From an uncultured Clostridia bacterium (GTDB lineage Bacteria; Bacillota; Clostridia; Oscillospirales; JAAYOS01): DNA of 48,912 nt. Each line of letters opens with the position of its first letter. Within the stretch, counting starts at the first letter, position 1. The notes under the pieces are model-generated. The model did no database searches. It was not told the DNA's origin and saw only the letters and a program-made list of their open reading frames with translations. Below are positions 7,727 through 18,687 of this stretch, piece after piece. Where the stretch lies: the NCBI GenBank assembly GCA_947631015.1, contig CANRJS010000004.1:1-48912 (forward strand), in the 5' to 3' direction. A program made the translations under genes and the position numbers.

Positions 7727-8085
7727 TCATTCTTTATATCGGCTGCCGCGCAGGGGCGTCGCGTTATCATTCCGCGATGCCGTGTAGGCTCTGACGGCTT
7801 GCTTCAGAGATTCTGCGAACTCATAAAGGTCTCTCCTGTTGTGAATAAAAACTATGCGTATCGGGATCTGCTTCGATCTTCCCGAGCTCACGTCTCAGAG
7901 GCTCGACATCAAATCCACCCATGTCAAACCCATACCCTGCCAGTACCGCTATTAACTCTTTATCGCTCAGGGAAGAAAGCACGGGTTTAGGCGGAGCGGG
8001 ACGAAAAAAAGCAGAATGAAACCGCAAAAACGACAAGTAACGCCGCCAGCCACGCGCATACTTTGCGAGCTTTTGCTCTGTTCAC
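7727..8085 (-). pseudogene. Frameshifted gene for a small membrane-anchored or secreted protein
   Basis: Three overlapping minus-strand segments in successive frames make one sensible protein of about 118 residues. It starts at GTG (8083-8085) after GGAGGCGC. Segment one is a basic start and hydrophobic stretch (NRAKARKVCAWLAALLVVFA...), stopping after a run of seven Ts at about 8004-8010. Losing one T joins it to PPKPVLSSLSDKELIAVLAG...EADPDTHSFYSQQE. A second one-base shift near GAGAGA (about 7825-7832) joins that to DLYEFAESLKQAVRAY... and a TGA at 7727. Both breaks need the same correction, a deletion. Product family not recognised. Sequencing error in the homopolymer is an alternative for the first break. 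Confidence 0.6.
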
Positions 8086-8157
8086 ATTTTGCGCCTCCCC
8101 TTTGATAATGTATGGAGCTTGGACGTTTTTTCTCCGCTTAACATACCTTCTGTTATA

Positions 8158-8185
8158 AATATACCACAACTATAAACAAAAGCAA
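8158..8185 (-). promoter_or_regulatory. Possible promoter of the frameshifted small gene
   Basis: On the minus strand TTGCTT, a 16-base spacer and TATATT lie about 70 bases upstream of the GTG start at 8085. Confidence 0.45.
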
Positions 8186-8202
8186 GAGGTTATCTGTCCG
8201 CA

Positions 8203-8403
8203 CACCATCTAGCGGGGCTGTGCCGCCCCGCACGGTTTCGTGAAGAAAGTGTTGGGCATTGTCCGCGAAGCGGACAATGCTAGTGCGTGCTGTAGAATGT
8301 ATCTATGCGGAAAAGGTTCGAGCACGCACGCGCTACATTTTTGCTCGCGTAAAAAGTAGCCAAAAAGCGCGCTTAAGGGAGAGGGCTTCGCCCTCTCCCT
8401 TAA
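8203..8403. repeat. Hairpin cluster with inverted R1 segment
   Basis: Non-coding. It holds GCGGGGC/GCCCCGC, then an 11-bp perfect hairpin GCATTGTCCGC / GCGGACAATGC (GAA loop). An inverted near-copy of bases 1-44 follows at about 8338-8381 (GTAAAAAGTAGCCAAAAAGC), then a 14-bp hairpin TTAAGGGAGAGGGC / GCCCTCTCCCTTAA at 8373-8403. Taken with copy A at 11-225, the R1 elements lie in both orientations around rnpB and the NERD gene. Confidence 0.65.
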
Positions 8404-8751
8404 TCATCCCTCTCCTGAATACGACACACAACCGCAACCCACATAGCAGTACGACACACTGTATCAAACAAATCTGTCGTCCGACCGGGTGAGTTTCTAT
8501 CCGACTTTCCCTAGGCGGTCGACAACATCGAACAGTTCCTGCGTAGTAGATACAAAAGTCCGGTCCTACGCTCACACTATAAGCGTAATGCAGACACCAT
8601 CCCAAGAAAACGGAACTTTCGGTTCTGGGTGAAAGTATGAGCGGGGAAGTTTGTACTAAGCTACGGACGGACGTCCCGCGTGGCAGAAACTTTCCGGTCA
8701 AAGGAAAGAGGGGTACAAAGGGGAGAAAACTTTGTTTTCTCCCCTTTGTGT
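8404..8751. other. Intergenic stretch without a recognisable gene
   Basis: I see no credible coding region: frames are short, low-complexity and lack ribosome sites. The only structure is a strong hairpin at about 8716-8750 (ACAAAGGGGAGAAAA pairing with TTTTCTCCCCTTTGT) that leads directly into R1 copy B. Confidence 0.5.
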
Positions 8752-9005
8752 GCTTTTTGGTTACTTTTTGCACAAGCAAAAAGTAACGCAGGGTGCGGGG
8801 ATGCAATCCCCGCATGGTGTCGGTAGAGCTCCGCTCTACCAGGGACGCGGGGGTCGCCCCCGCAGATTCCTGCGGGGTCTGCCCCGCTAGAGGGGTGGGG
8901 ATGCAATCCCCGCAAAGTACCGGTGAGGCTCAGCCTCACTCAGGGACGCGGGGGTCGCCCCGCAGATTCCCGCGGGGCTTCCCCGCTCGATAGGTGTGGG
9001 CTTTG
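8752..9005. repeat. R1 multi-hairpin repeat array, copy B
   Basis: Same order of hairpins and linkers as 11-225: GTTACTTTTTGC/GCAAAAAGTAAC (loop ACAA instead of GCGA), TGCGGGGA/TCCCCGCA (where copy A has TGCGGGGC/GCCCCGCA), GGTAGAGC/GCTCTACC, GCGGGGG/CCCCCGC, then a second round with GTGAGGCT/CCTCAC. Stem bases change on both arms together while linkers such as GGGACGCGGGGGTCG are kept. It sits 25-95 bases upstream of the nrdG promoter. Confidence 0.75.
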
Positions 9006-9031
9006 CCCGCGTGATCCTCCGCGAAATTCTC

Positions 9032-9060
9032 TTGCCTGACCACAACATATATGTTATAAT
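9032..9060 (+). promoter_or_regulatory. Promoter of nrdG with palindrome
   Basis: TTGCCT, a 17-base spacer and TATAAT. A perfect 12-bp palindrome, AACATATATGTT (9044-9055), fills the end of the spacer and touches the -10 box. It matches the NrdR box consensus at about 11 of 16 positions, so NrdR control of this promoter is possible but not shown. Confidence 0.65.
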
Positions 9061-9098
9061 ACGTCTTGACACCGCTCTATATTGAGGAGGAACGCAAT

Positions 9099-9794
9099 AT
9101 GCTGATAAACGGACTGCAAAAGCTCACACTGCTCGACTTTCCCGGACGCGCCGCCTGCACGGTGTTCACCGGCGGCTGCAACTTCCGCTGTCCGTTCTGC
9201 TACAACACCTCGCTTGTCCTCCGCACCGAGGACCAGCCCCAGATACTCGAGGAGGACATATTCGCCTTTCTCGAGAAACGCCACGGCCTGCTCGACGGCG
9301 TCTGCGTGACCGGCGGCGAGCCCACCCTTCAGCCGGGGCTTGTGGACTTCCTTCTTAAAATAAAGGAGCGCGGCTTCCTTGTGAAGCTGGACACCAACGG
9401 TTCCCGCCCCGAAGTGCTGAGGAAAGCCATCGAGGCGGGCGCGGTCGACCGCGTTGCGATGGACATCAAGTCCTCGCCCGAGCGGTACGGCGCGGTCTGC
9501 GGCGTCCGCAACGTAGACATGGGTGCGATACGCGAGAGCGTCGACATGCTCCTCTCGGGCACGGTCGACTACGAGTTCCGCACGACGGTCGTGCGCGAGC
9601 TGCACAGCGAGCGCGACATAGAGGGCGCGGCGGAGTTCATCAAAGGCGCGAAGGAATACTACCTCCAGTGCTTCCGCAACGAGGGTGACATACTCGGCGG
9701 AAGCTTCAGCGCCTACAACCGCCTCGAGCTCGAGGTCATGCTTCGGGCGGCGCGGAAGCACGTCCCCGCAGCACAGCTTCGCGGCGTGGACTGA
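9099..9794 (+). CDS. nrdG: Anaerobic ribonucleotide reductase activating protein (radical SAM)
   Basis: A 231-residue radical SAM activase that installs the glycyl radical on NrdD using a [4Fe-4S] cluster and S-adenosylmethionine. The cluster motif is GGCNFRCPFCYN (CX3CX2C) at residues 27-38. The SAM-contact GGE appears in VTGGEPTL, followed by the LDTNGSRPE strand typical of the pyruvate-formate-lyase-activase/NrdG-like family. The start ATG has GAGGAGG eight bases upstream. The gene precedes nrdD by 299 bases and has its own promoter; the usual order is nrdD then nrdG. The length fits the longer, 230-residue class of such activases common in Clostridia rather than the 150-residue E. coli type. 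Confidence 0.88.
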   Translation: MLINGLQKLTLLDFPGRAACTVFTGGCNFRCPFCYNTSLVLRTEDQPQILEEDIFAFLEKRHGLLDGVCVTGGEPTLQPGLVDFLLKIKERGFLVKLDTNGSRPEVLRKAIEAGAVDRVAMDIKSSPERYGAVCGVRNVDMGAIRESVDMLLSGTVDYEFRTTVVRELHSERDIEGAAEFIKGAKEYYLQCFRNEGDILGGSFSAYNRLELEVMLRAARKHVPAAQLRGVD

Positions 9795-9929
9795 CGGTTC
9801 GGAGCGCCCGGCGCTTCGGAACGAGGAAAGCGTCGGTTTTTGCGTCCTCATATGCGCCGCCGAATTATTTTCGCCGTCCTGCGCGGGTTTTCCGCAGGTG
9901 CCGCCGTCCGACCTGTGAAAAAGGGCAAA

Positions 9930-9977
9930 ACACAAGATGTAGGGGTCGACACTAAAAATTTTTTCTAAATACTGTGA
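9930..9977 (+). promoter_or_regulatory. Two candidate NrdR boxes upstream of nrdD
   Basis: ACACAAGATGTAGGGG (9930-9945) and TTTCTAAATACTGTGA (9962-9977) match the 16-bp NrdR box at about 11 and 10 positions. Their starts are 32 bp apart, the paired spacing (about three helical turns) known for NrdR operators, and they end just upstream of the nrdD -35 box. Individual matches are weak; the spacing is the main argument. Confidence 0.4.
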
Positions 9978-9984
9978 TTTGCTA

Positions 9985-10013
9985 TTGACATCGGACTTTG
10001 GATGTGGTAGTAT
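9985..10013 (+). promoter_or_regulatory. Promoter of nrdD
   Basis: A perfect -35 TTGACA, a 17-base spacer and TAGTAT, about 80 bases upstream of the nrdD start. Confidence 0.7.
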
Positions 10014-10093
10014 ATGCTCAACGCGGGAAAAAACGGAGCGGCAAAGCCGCATACCGCCATATAAAATCAAGGAAGCTAAAGGAGATAGGGATC

Positions 10094-12430
10094 ATGTATA
10101 AGGTAGCTAAGCGCGACGGACGGATAGTCGATTTCGACATCAGCAAGATAGCGGCCGCCATCACCAAGGCGTTCGAGGCGACCGAGACGAACTATGACGA
10201 CAGCGTCATAGACTTCCTCGCTCTCAAGAGCACGGCGGACTTCGCCGGCAAGGTCCATGACGGCATCGTCGGCATCGAGGACATTCAGGACAGCGTTGAG
10301 AGCGTCCTTTCGCGCGGCGGATACGAAACGGTCGCGAAGGCGTACATACTCTACCGCAAGCAGCGCGAGAAGCTCCGCGCCGTGAACGAGACCGCCCTCG
10401 ACTATAAGAAGACAGTCGACAACTACCTCAAGATAAACGACTGGCGCGTCAAGGAGAACAGCACCGTCACCTACTCCGTCGGCGGCCTCATCCTCTCGAA
10501 CTCGGGCGCCATCACCGCAAACTACTGGCTCTCCGAGGTCTATGACGAGGAGATAGCAAACGCCCACCGCAACGCGGACATCCACCTGCATGACCTCTCG
10601 ATGCTCACCGGCTACTGCGCTGGCTGGAGCCTCAAGCAGCTCATCCAGGAGGGTCTCGGCGGCATCCCCGGAAAGATAACCTCCTCCCCCGCAAGCCACC
10701 TCTCCACCCTCTGCAACCAGATGGTCAACTTCCTCGGCATCATGCAGAACGAGTGGGCGGGCGCTCAGGCGTTCTCCAGCTTTGACACCTATCTCGCTCC
10801 GTTTGTGAAGGTCGACAACCTCTCCTACAAGGAAGTCAAGCAGTGCATCCAGTCCTTCGTGTACGGCGTGAACACTCCGTCCCGCTGGGGCACGCAGGCT
10901 CCGTTCTCCAACATCACCCTCGACTGGACCGTTCCGGCCGACCTCGCCGACCTGCCCTGCATCGTCGGCGGCAAGGAGATGGACTTCTGCTACAAGGACT
11001 GCAAGGCCGAGATGGACATGGTCAACAAGGCGTTCATCGAGATAATGATCGAGGGCGACGCGAACGGACGCGGCTTCCAGTATCCGATACCCACCTACTC
11101 CATCACCCGCGACTTCGACTGGTCGGAGACCGAGAACAACAAGCTCCTCTTTGAGATGACCGCGAAGTACGGCACTCCCTACTTCTCTAACTACATCAAC
11201 AGCGACATGGAGCCGTCTGACGTCCGCTCGATGTGCTGCCGTCTCCGCCTCGACCTCCGCGAGCTCCGCAAGAAGAGCGGCGGCTTCTTCGGCTCTGGTG
11301 AGAGCACCGGCTCGGTCGGCGTCGTGACGATAAATATGCCGAGGATCGCTTACCTCTCCAAGACGAAGGAAGAGTTCTATGAGCGCCTCGACCACATGAT
11401 GGATCTCTCCGCGCGCTCGCTCTCGATAAAGCGCAAGGTCATCACCACACTCATGGAGAACGGCCTCTATCCCTACACCAAGCACTACCTCGGCACCTTC
11501 AACAACCACTTCTCGACGATAGGTCTCGTCGGCATGAACGAAGCCTGCCTCAACGCCTGCTGGCTGCGCGAAGACCTCACCCATGAGGACGCGCAGGAGT
11601 TCACAAAAGAAGTCCTCAACCACATGCGTGAGCGTCTTTCCGACTATCAGGAGCAGTACGGCGACCTCTACAACCTCGAGGCCACCCCGGCGGAGTCCAC
11701 CGCGTACCGCCTTGCCAAGCACGACGTTGAGCGCTATCCCGACATCATCACCGCAGGCGACATGAGCGGCGCTCCGTACTACACCAACAGCTCGCACCTG
11801 CCGGTCGGCTTCACCGATGACATCTTCTCCGCGCTCGACATTCAGGACGAGCTCCAGACCCTCTACACCTCCGGCACCGTCTTCCACGCTTTCCTCGGCG
11901 AGAAGCTGCCCGACTGGAAGGCCGCCGCGAACCTCGTCCGCAAGATAGCTGAGAACTACAAGCTCCCCTACTACACCATGTCCCCGACCTACTCGATATG
12001 CAAGGAGCACGGCTACCTCACCGGCGAGCAGTTCACTTGTCCGCACTGCGGCAAGCCCGCCGAGGTCTACAGCCGCATCACCGGATACTACCGCCCGGTC
12101 CAGAACTGGAACGACGGCAAGACCCAGGAGTACAAGGAACGCAAGACCTACCGCATCGGCACCGCCTACGACAAGGCGAAGAGCGAGCCCACCGCTTACC
12201 TCTTCACCACCGCCACCTGCCCGAACTGCCCGACGGCGCGTGAACTGCTCGCAGACGCCGGCTTCAGGTACGAGGAAAAACTCGCCGAGAAGAACGCCGA
12301 CCTCTGCCGCAAGTACAGCATCATGCAGGCTCCGACGCTCGTCATAGACAGCGGCGACGGCGTCACGAAGTACAAGGGCGTGGGCGAGATAAAGAAGTTC
12401 CTCGAGAACACCACGGCAGTAGCCGGCTGA
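10094..12430 (+). CDS. nrdD: Anaerobic ribonucleoside-triphosphate reductase with fused C-terminal redoxin domain
   Basis: A 778-residue class III ribonucleotide reductase that makes dNTPs without oxygen. Residues 1-90 are an ATP-cone (YKVAKRDGRIVDFDISKI) for allosteric control. The middle is the ten-stranded barrel with MCCRLRLDLREL and GSVGVVTINMPRIAY. The Zn-binding tail region includes CKEHGYL and CPHCG, followed by the glycyl radical loop RITGYYRPVQNW, with the radical Gly near residue 664. Beyond it, residues about 700-778 form an extra glutaredoxin/thioredoxin-like domain: TAYLFTTATCPNCPTARELL (CPNC at about 709-712), cis-Pro in QAPTLVI, and KYKGVGEIKKFL. This suggests an in-cis electron donor. 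Start ATG has AAGGAG upstream. Confidence 0.95.
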   Translation: MYKVAKRDGRIVDFDISKIAAAITKAFEATETNYDDSVIDFLALKSTADFAGKVHDGIVGIEDIQDSVESVLSRGGYETVAKAYILYRKQREKLRAVNETALDYKKTVDNYLKINDWRVKENSTVTYSVGGLILSNSGAITANYWLSEVYDEEIANAHRNADIHLHDLSMLTGYCAGWSLKQLIQEGLGGIPGKITSSPASHLSTLCNQMVNFLGIMQNEWAGAQAFSSFDTYLAPFVKVDNLSYKEVKQCIQSFVYGVNTPSRWGTQAPFSNITLDWTVPADLADLPCIVGGKEMDFCYKDCKAEMDMVNKAFIEIMIEGDANGRGFQYPIPTYSITRDFDWSETENNKLLFEMTAKYGTPYFSNYINSDMEPSDVRSMCCRLRLDLRELRKKSGGFFGSGESTGSVGVVTINMPRIAYLSKTKEEFYERLDHMMDLSARSLSIKRKVITTLMENGLYPYTKHYLGTFNNHFSTIGLVGMNEACLNACWLREDLTHEDAQEFTKEVLNHMRERLSDYQEQYGDLYNLEATPAESTAYRLAKHDVERYPDIITAGDMSGAPYYTNSSHLPVGFTDDIFSALDIQDELQTLYTSGTVFHAFLGEKLPDWKAAANLVRKIAENYKLPYYTMSPTYSICKEHGYLTGEQFTCPHCGKPAEVYSRITGYYRPVQNWNDGKTQEYKERKTYRIGTAYDKAKSEPTAYLFTTATCPNCPTARELLADAGFRYEEKLAEKNADLCRKYSIMQAPTLVIDSGDGVTKYKGVGEIKKFLENTTAVAG

Positions 12431-12459
12431 GTACGAAAAGCCCCGCAAACACGCATAAT

Positions 12460-12494
12460 AAGAACACCGACCCGATGTTCGGGCCGGTGTTCTT
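12460..12494 (+). terminator. Terminator of nrdD
   Basis: A 16-17 bp stem with one mismatch, AAGAACACCGACCCGA with TTCGGGCCGGTGTTCTT, followed by TTGTTTCTTT. It lies between convergent genes and can serve the exported-protein gene at 12512 as well. Confidence 0.8.
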
Positions 12495-12511
12495 TTGTTT
12501 CTTTGGGGAGC

Positions 12512-13498
12512 TCATTCGGGAGGCGTCCACTTTGCGAAGTCGAAGGGTATCGTGAGGACGTACCGCTCGCCCGAGCCGTCCGCCGCCGTGACAAATGTGA
12601 GGTGCAATCGGTACTCTTTCTCTTTATCCAAGACAGCAACGGTTGCTGCCCCCACAAAGAGCTCGGCATCCGAACCGTAGCCCTCGAAATAGCGGTCCGG
12701 ACTGTCCGGGTCCATACCGCACCCTGCCTGCTCGGTCATGTCGAGCCACTCGCCGCCTTCGCGCACCTCCAGCGTCGTCGCAGCGCGGTCGAGCCACAGC
12801 CGCTCGCCGCAGTTTGCTCTTATCCCGAGCCCGAAGTAGTATTTCGGGGCGTCGCCCCTTATCGCAAAGTGAGCAAGGTCGAACGGCTTACTCGTACAGG
12901 GAACGGTGTACTCGAACGTCACGGCATAGAGCTCCTCCCCCGTGGCATAATCGAAGTACTCCGTACTCAGGCACTCACGGAAGTTCACCGTGATGCGGTA
13001 GCGCCCCGGCTCGTCTGTCGGCACGTAAACGCAGGTCCAACCGCTCCTGCCCTCGTATCCTACCCAAAACGGCGCTCTGCCGCCCTCCTGAGTATACGCA
13101 TTATTGTCGTAGAGCAGCCCGACGTCCTTCCACTCCGAACCCTCGCGGCGTTCTACCGTACCCATTCCGCCTTCGCTGTACGGCAGGATCTCGCTGCCGT
13201 CCACATACCGGCAGTCGGTAAAGGCGACGTCCATATCTCCGCATTCGTACCACAGCGTCATTCCGTCCCGAGAGTTACGCCCCACATTTGACACGGCAAA
13301 CACGTTGAGCTTGTCCGTGTCGCCGGTGCATATCACCGGCGTCTTTGGGTAGCACTCGCCCTGTTTTATCGTGTACTTCTCCTCCACGAGCCCGAAATCC
13401 GGGTTCAGGTCGCGCGCTCGGAGAACGAACACCTCCGCCGCGGCAAGCGAGGCGAACACGGCTATGACGAGCGCGACGGCGACTATTTTCTTCTTCAT
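12512..13498 (-). CDS. Exported protein with Ig-like repeats, paralogue of the next gene
   Basis: A 328-residue protein of unknown function. An N-terminal signal segment (KKKIVAVALVIAVFASLAAA) ends near residue 21 with no lipobox cysteine. The rest looks like two beta-rich modules, each closing with a strand motif of the form YRITVNFRECL...VTFEYTVP (middle) and YRLHLTFVTAADGSGERYVL (C-terminus). The same closing motif recurs in the upstream lipoprotein (13586-15517), for instance YRFSVDFAEQPDGSGKAYTC, so the two are paralogues. Start has AAGGAGG upstream. Genes are 87 bases apart and probably co-transcribed. An immunoglobulin-like fold and surface location are inferred; the role is unknown. 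Confidence 0.78.
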   Translation of the reverse strand: MKKKIVAVALVIAVFASLAAAEVFVLRARDLNPDFGLVEEKYTIKQGECYPKTPVICTGDTDKLNVFAVSNVGRNSRDGMTLWYECGDMDVAFTDCRYVDGSEILPYSEGGMGTVERREGSEWKDVGLLYDNNAYTQEGGRAPFWVGYEGRSGWTCVYVPTDEPGRYRITVNFRECLSTEYFDYATGEELYAVTFEYTVPCTSKPFDLAHFAIRGDAPKYYFGLGIRANCGERLWLDRAATTLEVREGGEWLDMTEQAGCGMDPDSPDRYFEGYGSDAELFVGAATVAVLDKEKEYRLHLTFVTAADGSGERYVLTIPFDFAKWTPPE

Positions 13499-13585
13499 TG
13501 TAAGTACCTCCTTCGTAAGCTGCTCCGCTGTTTTTTAGTTCGTTGCTGTTCATTTTATTTTGCGGGAATTGTTGTTGCGGACACG

Positions 13586-15517
13586 TCAGCCGTCAAACCG
13601 AAGCTTCAGCGTGAGCGTGTATGTCTCGCCGCCGTACCACCTGTCCGTGAAACTGACGGTGAGGCGGTAGTCGGCCGACCTGTCCGGGAATCGGCAGTTT
13701 ACAAAAACACACTTCAGCTCATTTGACCACTGCCACCTGTTGCTGTAAAAGTCAACGTACTCTATATCATCTACCTGTAAATTCTCACATCCGTTCGGTA
13801 CTTCGGTCCACTGTCCGTCCGTCAGAAGCTCCAGCTTCGCGTCGAACGCGTACATCTCCTTTTTGAAGTTGGAGCGTATCAGCGGCTGTACGGAGATCGT
13901 TCCTTCCTCCCCGGAAAGCTCCTCGGTGTATACCGACAGAAGGTCAAACAGTCGGGATGACCTTACGGGCACCCTGAATCTGATCGACAGCGTGTGCAGC
14001 GCCTCCCCCACGTCCCGCAGGAAGACGGTAATGCGGTACTCCTCCCCCGCCTCCGGCGCGAAGCGGAACCCAAAGAGAAGCGTCTCCTCCTTACCGGGGG
14101 TGAGATACGGCGCATCTCTGGAATCGGGGAGTGCGGTGTAGGACCAACCGAAGCCGCAGTCGGTCTCGCTGCCGTCCGCATTTATTTGTGTGAATCTGCA
14201 GACCTCGTTCGGCACCCTCTCTCCTCTTACGAGCTCACCGTTCGTGACGTAGAGCGGGATATCGCTCTCCACTACGACCTTCAGCGCGCCCTCGGCGCCG
14301 CCGATGATTCCGTAGTCATACCCGAATGACTTTACCTCCACATGGCTGTCCCCCAAGCCATCCGGCAGGGTCGGCGAGCCGCCCGAGCCGATATATATCG
14401 TCTCGTCGGCGTATCCGAAGTCGGCGGGCAGCTCTCCGTCGTACCCCGAGAAGTCCAGCGGTATCGAACAGGTATATGCCTTTCCTGAGCCGTCCGGCTG
14501 CTCCGCAAAGTCCACCGAAAAGCGGTAAAGATCGGTCGTGTTCCAGCCGCGCAGGAAGACCGGCGGCGTCTCCACAAACAAAAGCGCGCCCTCGCCATTC
14601 GCATTTTCCGTCTCCCGCTCCGCAGCCTCTGACCACGGTACAGGCGTTCTGCCGTTCGGGAACATATATCTGACCGTCCCGCCCGCAAAGCGCCACCTGT
14701 CATCCTCCGCACAGATATCGACCGCCGGAACGTACTTACGGCTCTCCGGGTCAAAGCGCTCGAAGCGCATTGTGTCCTCCTGCATATATCGGATACCGTC
14801 AGGTGCGTACAGCAGAGCACATAGCAGCGCGACCGGCTCGCCCTCTCCGGTATTCGCCTCCCACATGCTTACAAGCATCTTTTCAAGCGGCTTATCCGGC
14901 AGTTCGGGGACCTCAAACTCAAAGCCGAACTCGTAGAATCCGTCGCCGCTGCTGCCCGAACCGCCTGCCCCGTCGCTGTTTTCGTTTGGGACATATTCGC
15001 GGGCATAGAAGGTCACGGTATAGCGCCCCGGCTCGCAGTACGGGAACTTCAGCAGCTTTGTACCGCTCTCATCCGACTCCTTTGGAAGAATAAAGGAATC
15101 CGACGACCCTGCGCCGTATACGTTGTCAAAAGCTTCGCTCTCTCCCTCACGGAACACCTGACCGTAAAAGATGTACCCCTGTCCGCTGTCCGTGCCGACA
15201 AGGACTCCTTCCTCGGCGAGCTCATAGTCCAATGCAGAGCCAAACACGCCGTTTCTGCAGTGCTGAACGCCGAACGTGTAGGGGTTTCCGTCAAGCGAGC
15301 GTATGTCGAAGCGCAGCGCGGGGTCTGCGGCGCCCACTCCGTCTACATATAAACCGAGATACTTCATCTCGAACCTGTCCGCGTCCCTGCCGGACAGCTC
15401 AAGCGTCACCGGCTCCGGAAAGCCATAGGCCGCTTCCTCCTCCGGGCGAGGTGAACACGAGACCATGAGCGTAAGCAGAAGCGCCGCCATTGCTGCCGCA
15501 AGCATTTTCCTTTTCAT
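13586..15517 (-). CDS. Large lipoprotein with repeated Ig-like modules
   Basis: A 643-residue predicted lipoprotein. The signal peptide MKRKMLAAAMAALLLTLMVSC ends in a lipobox-like MVSC with Cys21 as the lipid site. Four modules each end in a similar edge-strand motif: GRYTVTFYAREYVP, YRFSVDFAEQPDGSGKAYTC, YRITVFLRDVGEALHTLSIR and YRLTVSFTDRWYGGETYTL. This suggests a string of immunoglobulin-like domains on the outer face of the membrane. No enzyme motif or cell-wall anchor is visible. The start is supported by GGGGAGG. It is the first gene of a two-gene unit with its shorter paralogue at 12512-13498, and the likely function is binding or structural. Confidence 0.8.
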   Translation of the reverse strand: MKRKMLAAAMAALLLTLMVSCSPRPEEEAAYGFPEPVTLELSGRDADRFEMKYLGLYVDGVGAADPALRFDIRSLDGNPYTFGVQHCRNGVFGSALDYELAEEGVLVGTDSGQGYIFYGQVFREGESEAFDNVYGAGSSDSFILPKESDESGTKLLKFPYCEPGRYTVTFYAREYVPNENSDGAGGSGSSGDGFYEFGFEFEVPELPDKPLEKMLVSMWEANTGEGEPVALLCALLYAPDGIRYMQEDTMRFERFDPESRKYVPAVDICAEDDRWRFAGGTVRYMFPNGRTPVPWSEAAERETENANGEGALLFVETPPVFLRGWNTTDLYRFSVDFAEQPDGSGKAYTCSIPLDFSGYDGELPADFGYADETIYIGSGGSPTLPDGLGDSHVEVKSFGYDYGIIGGAEGALKVVVESDIPLYVTNGELVRGERVPNEVCRFTQINADGSETDCGFGWSYTALPDSRDAPYLTPGKEETLLFGFRFAPEAGEEYRITVFLRDVGEALHTLSIRFRVPVRSSRLFDLLSVYTEELSGEEGTISVQPLIRSNFKKEMYAFDAKLELLTDGQWTEVPNGCENLQVDDIEYVDFYSNRWQWSNELKCVFVNCRFPDRSADYRLTVSFTDRWYGGETYTLTLKLRFDG

Positions 15518-15638
15518 TTCGGATACCTCCCCTTCGATTTTCCGATCTCATCCCTATATGTCCGCACGCCACGATTTAGGGACAGCTTTTTTGAAAAATT
15601 TCAAAATTTTACGTTGTCGGGAAGGCGGGAATGCAAAA

Positions 15639-15667
15639 GAGCGCCGAACCCAAAGGGTTCGGCGCTC
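15639..15667 (-). terminator. Terminator of ppdK
   Basis: A perfect 13-bp stem (GAGCGCCGAACCC with GGGTTCGGCGCTC, 3-nt loop), read on the minus strand into TTTTGC, 28 bases after the ppdK stop. Confidence 0.85.
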
Positions 15668-15695
15668 CTGTTTGTTGTGATGTGACAGATTCGTC

Positions 15696-18320
<2,625 letters not shown>

Positions 18321-18420
18321 GTGCTTTCCTCCCAAATTTTCTTCATTGCCGCGCAGCACGGAGGCCGGGGAAGCTCCGCACATCGCGTATTTTAAATAGG
18401 TATAGCGCTGTTATGCCAAT

Positions 18421-18430
18421 ATTATATCAT
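18421..18430 (-). promoter_or_regulatory. Extended -10 promoter of ppdK
   Basis: On the minus strand TGATATAAT gives a TGn-extended -10 about 100 bases upstream of the ppdK start. No convincing -35 box lies at 16-18 bases, as is common with extended -10 promoters. Confidence 0.5.
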
Positions 18431-18562
18431 AAAGCGGCAAAAAGAAAAGGGGAAATTTCACATTTTTAGCAAAAATATTTGAAAACGGTTTCCCGGATAA
18501 GGGCAGTTAAGAAGTAAGAGCGAAAAGTGAAGAAGTGAAAAGCCTCGCAGAGTTCGCTAAAT

Positions 18563-18685
18563 TCCAAACGGCGCTTTTCGCCGTTTGGGAGCCCTTCCGA
18601 TTAAAATGCTCACCCCGAATGAATCGGGGCTCCGCAAAGTTGCTTGCCTATGGCAAGCAACTTTAACTGCGCGAACAGGCGCGGA
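18563..18685. repeat. R3 multi-hairpin repeat, chromosomal copy
   Basis: Hairpin 1 CCAAACGGCG/CGCCGTTTGG, linker GAGCCCTTCCGATTAAAATG, hairpin 2 CCCCGA/TCGGGG (loop ATGAA), linker CTCCGCAAAGTT, hairpin 3 AAGTTGCTTGCC/GGCAAGCAACTT, hairpin 4 GCGC/GCGC. The same linkers in the same order occur at 26525-26954 and 29506-29860 inside the phage-like cassette, with different stem sequences. The copy follows GCCTCGCAGAGTT, a linker that otherwise belongs to R2, so the arrays look modular. No coding signal in 18321-18946. Confidence 0.8.
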
Positions 18686-18687
18686 AC

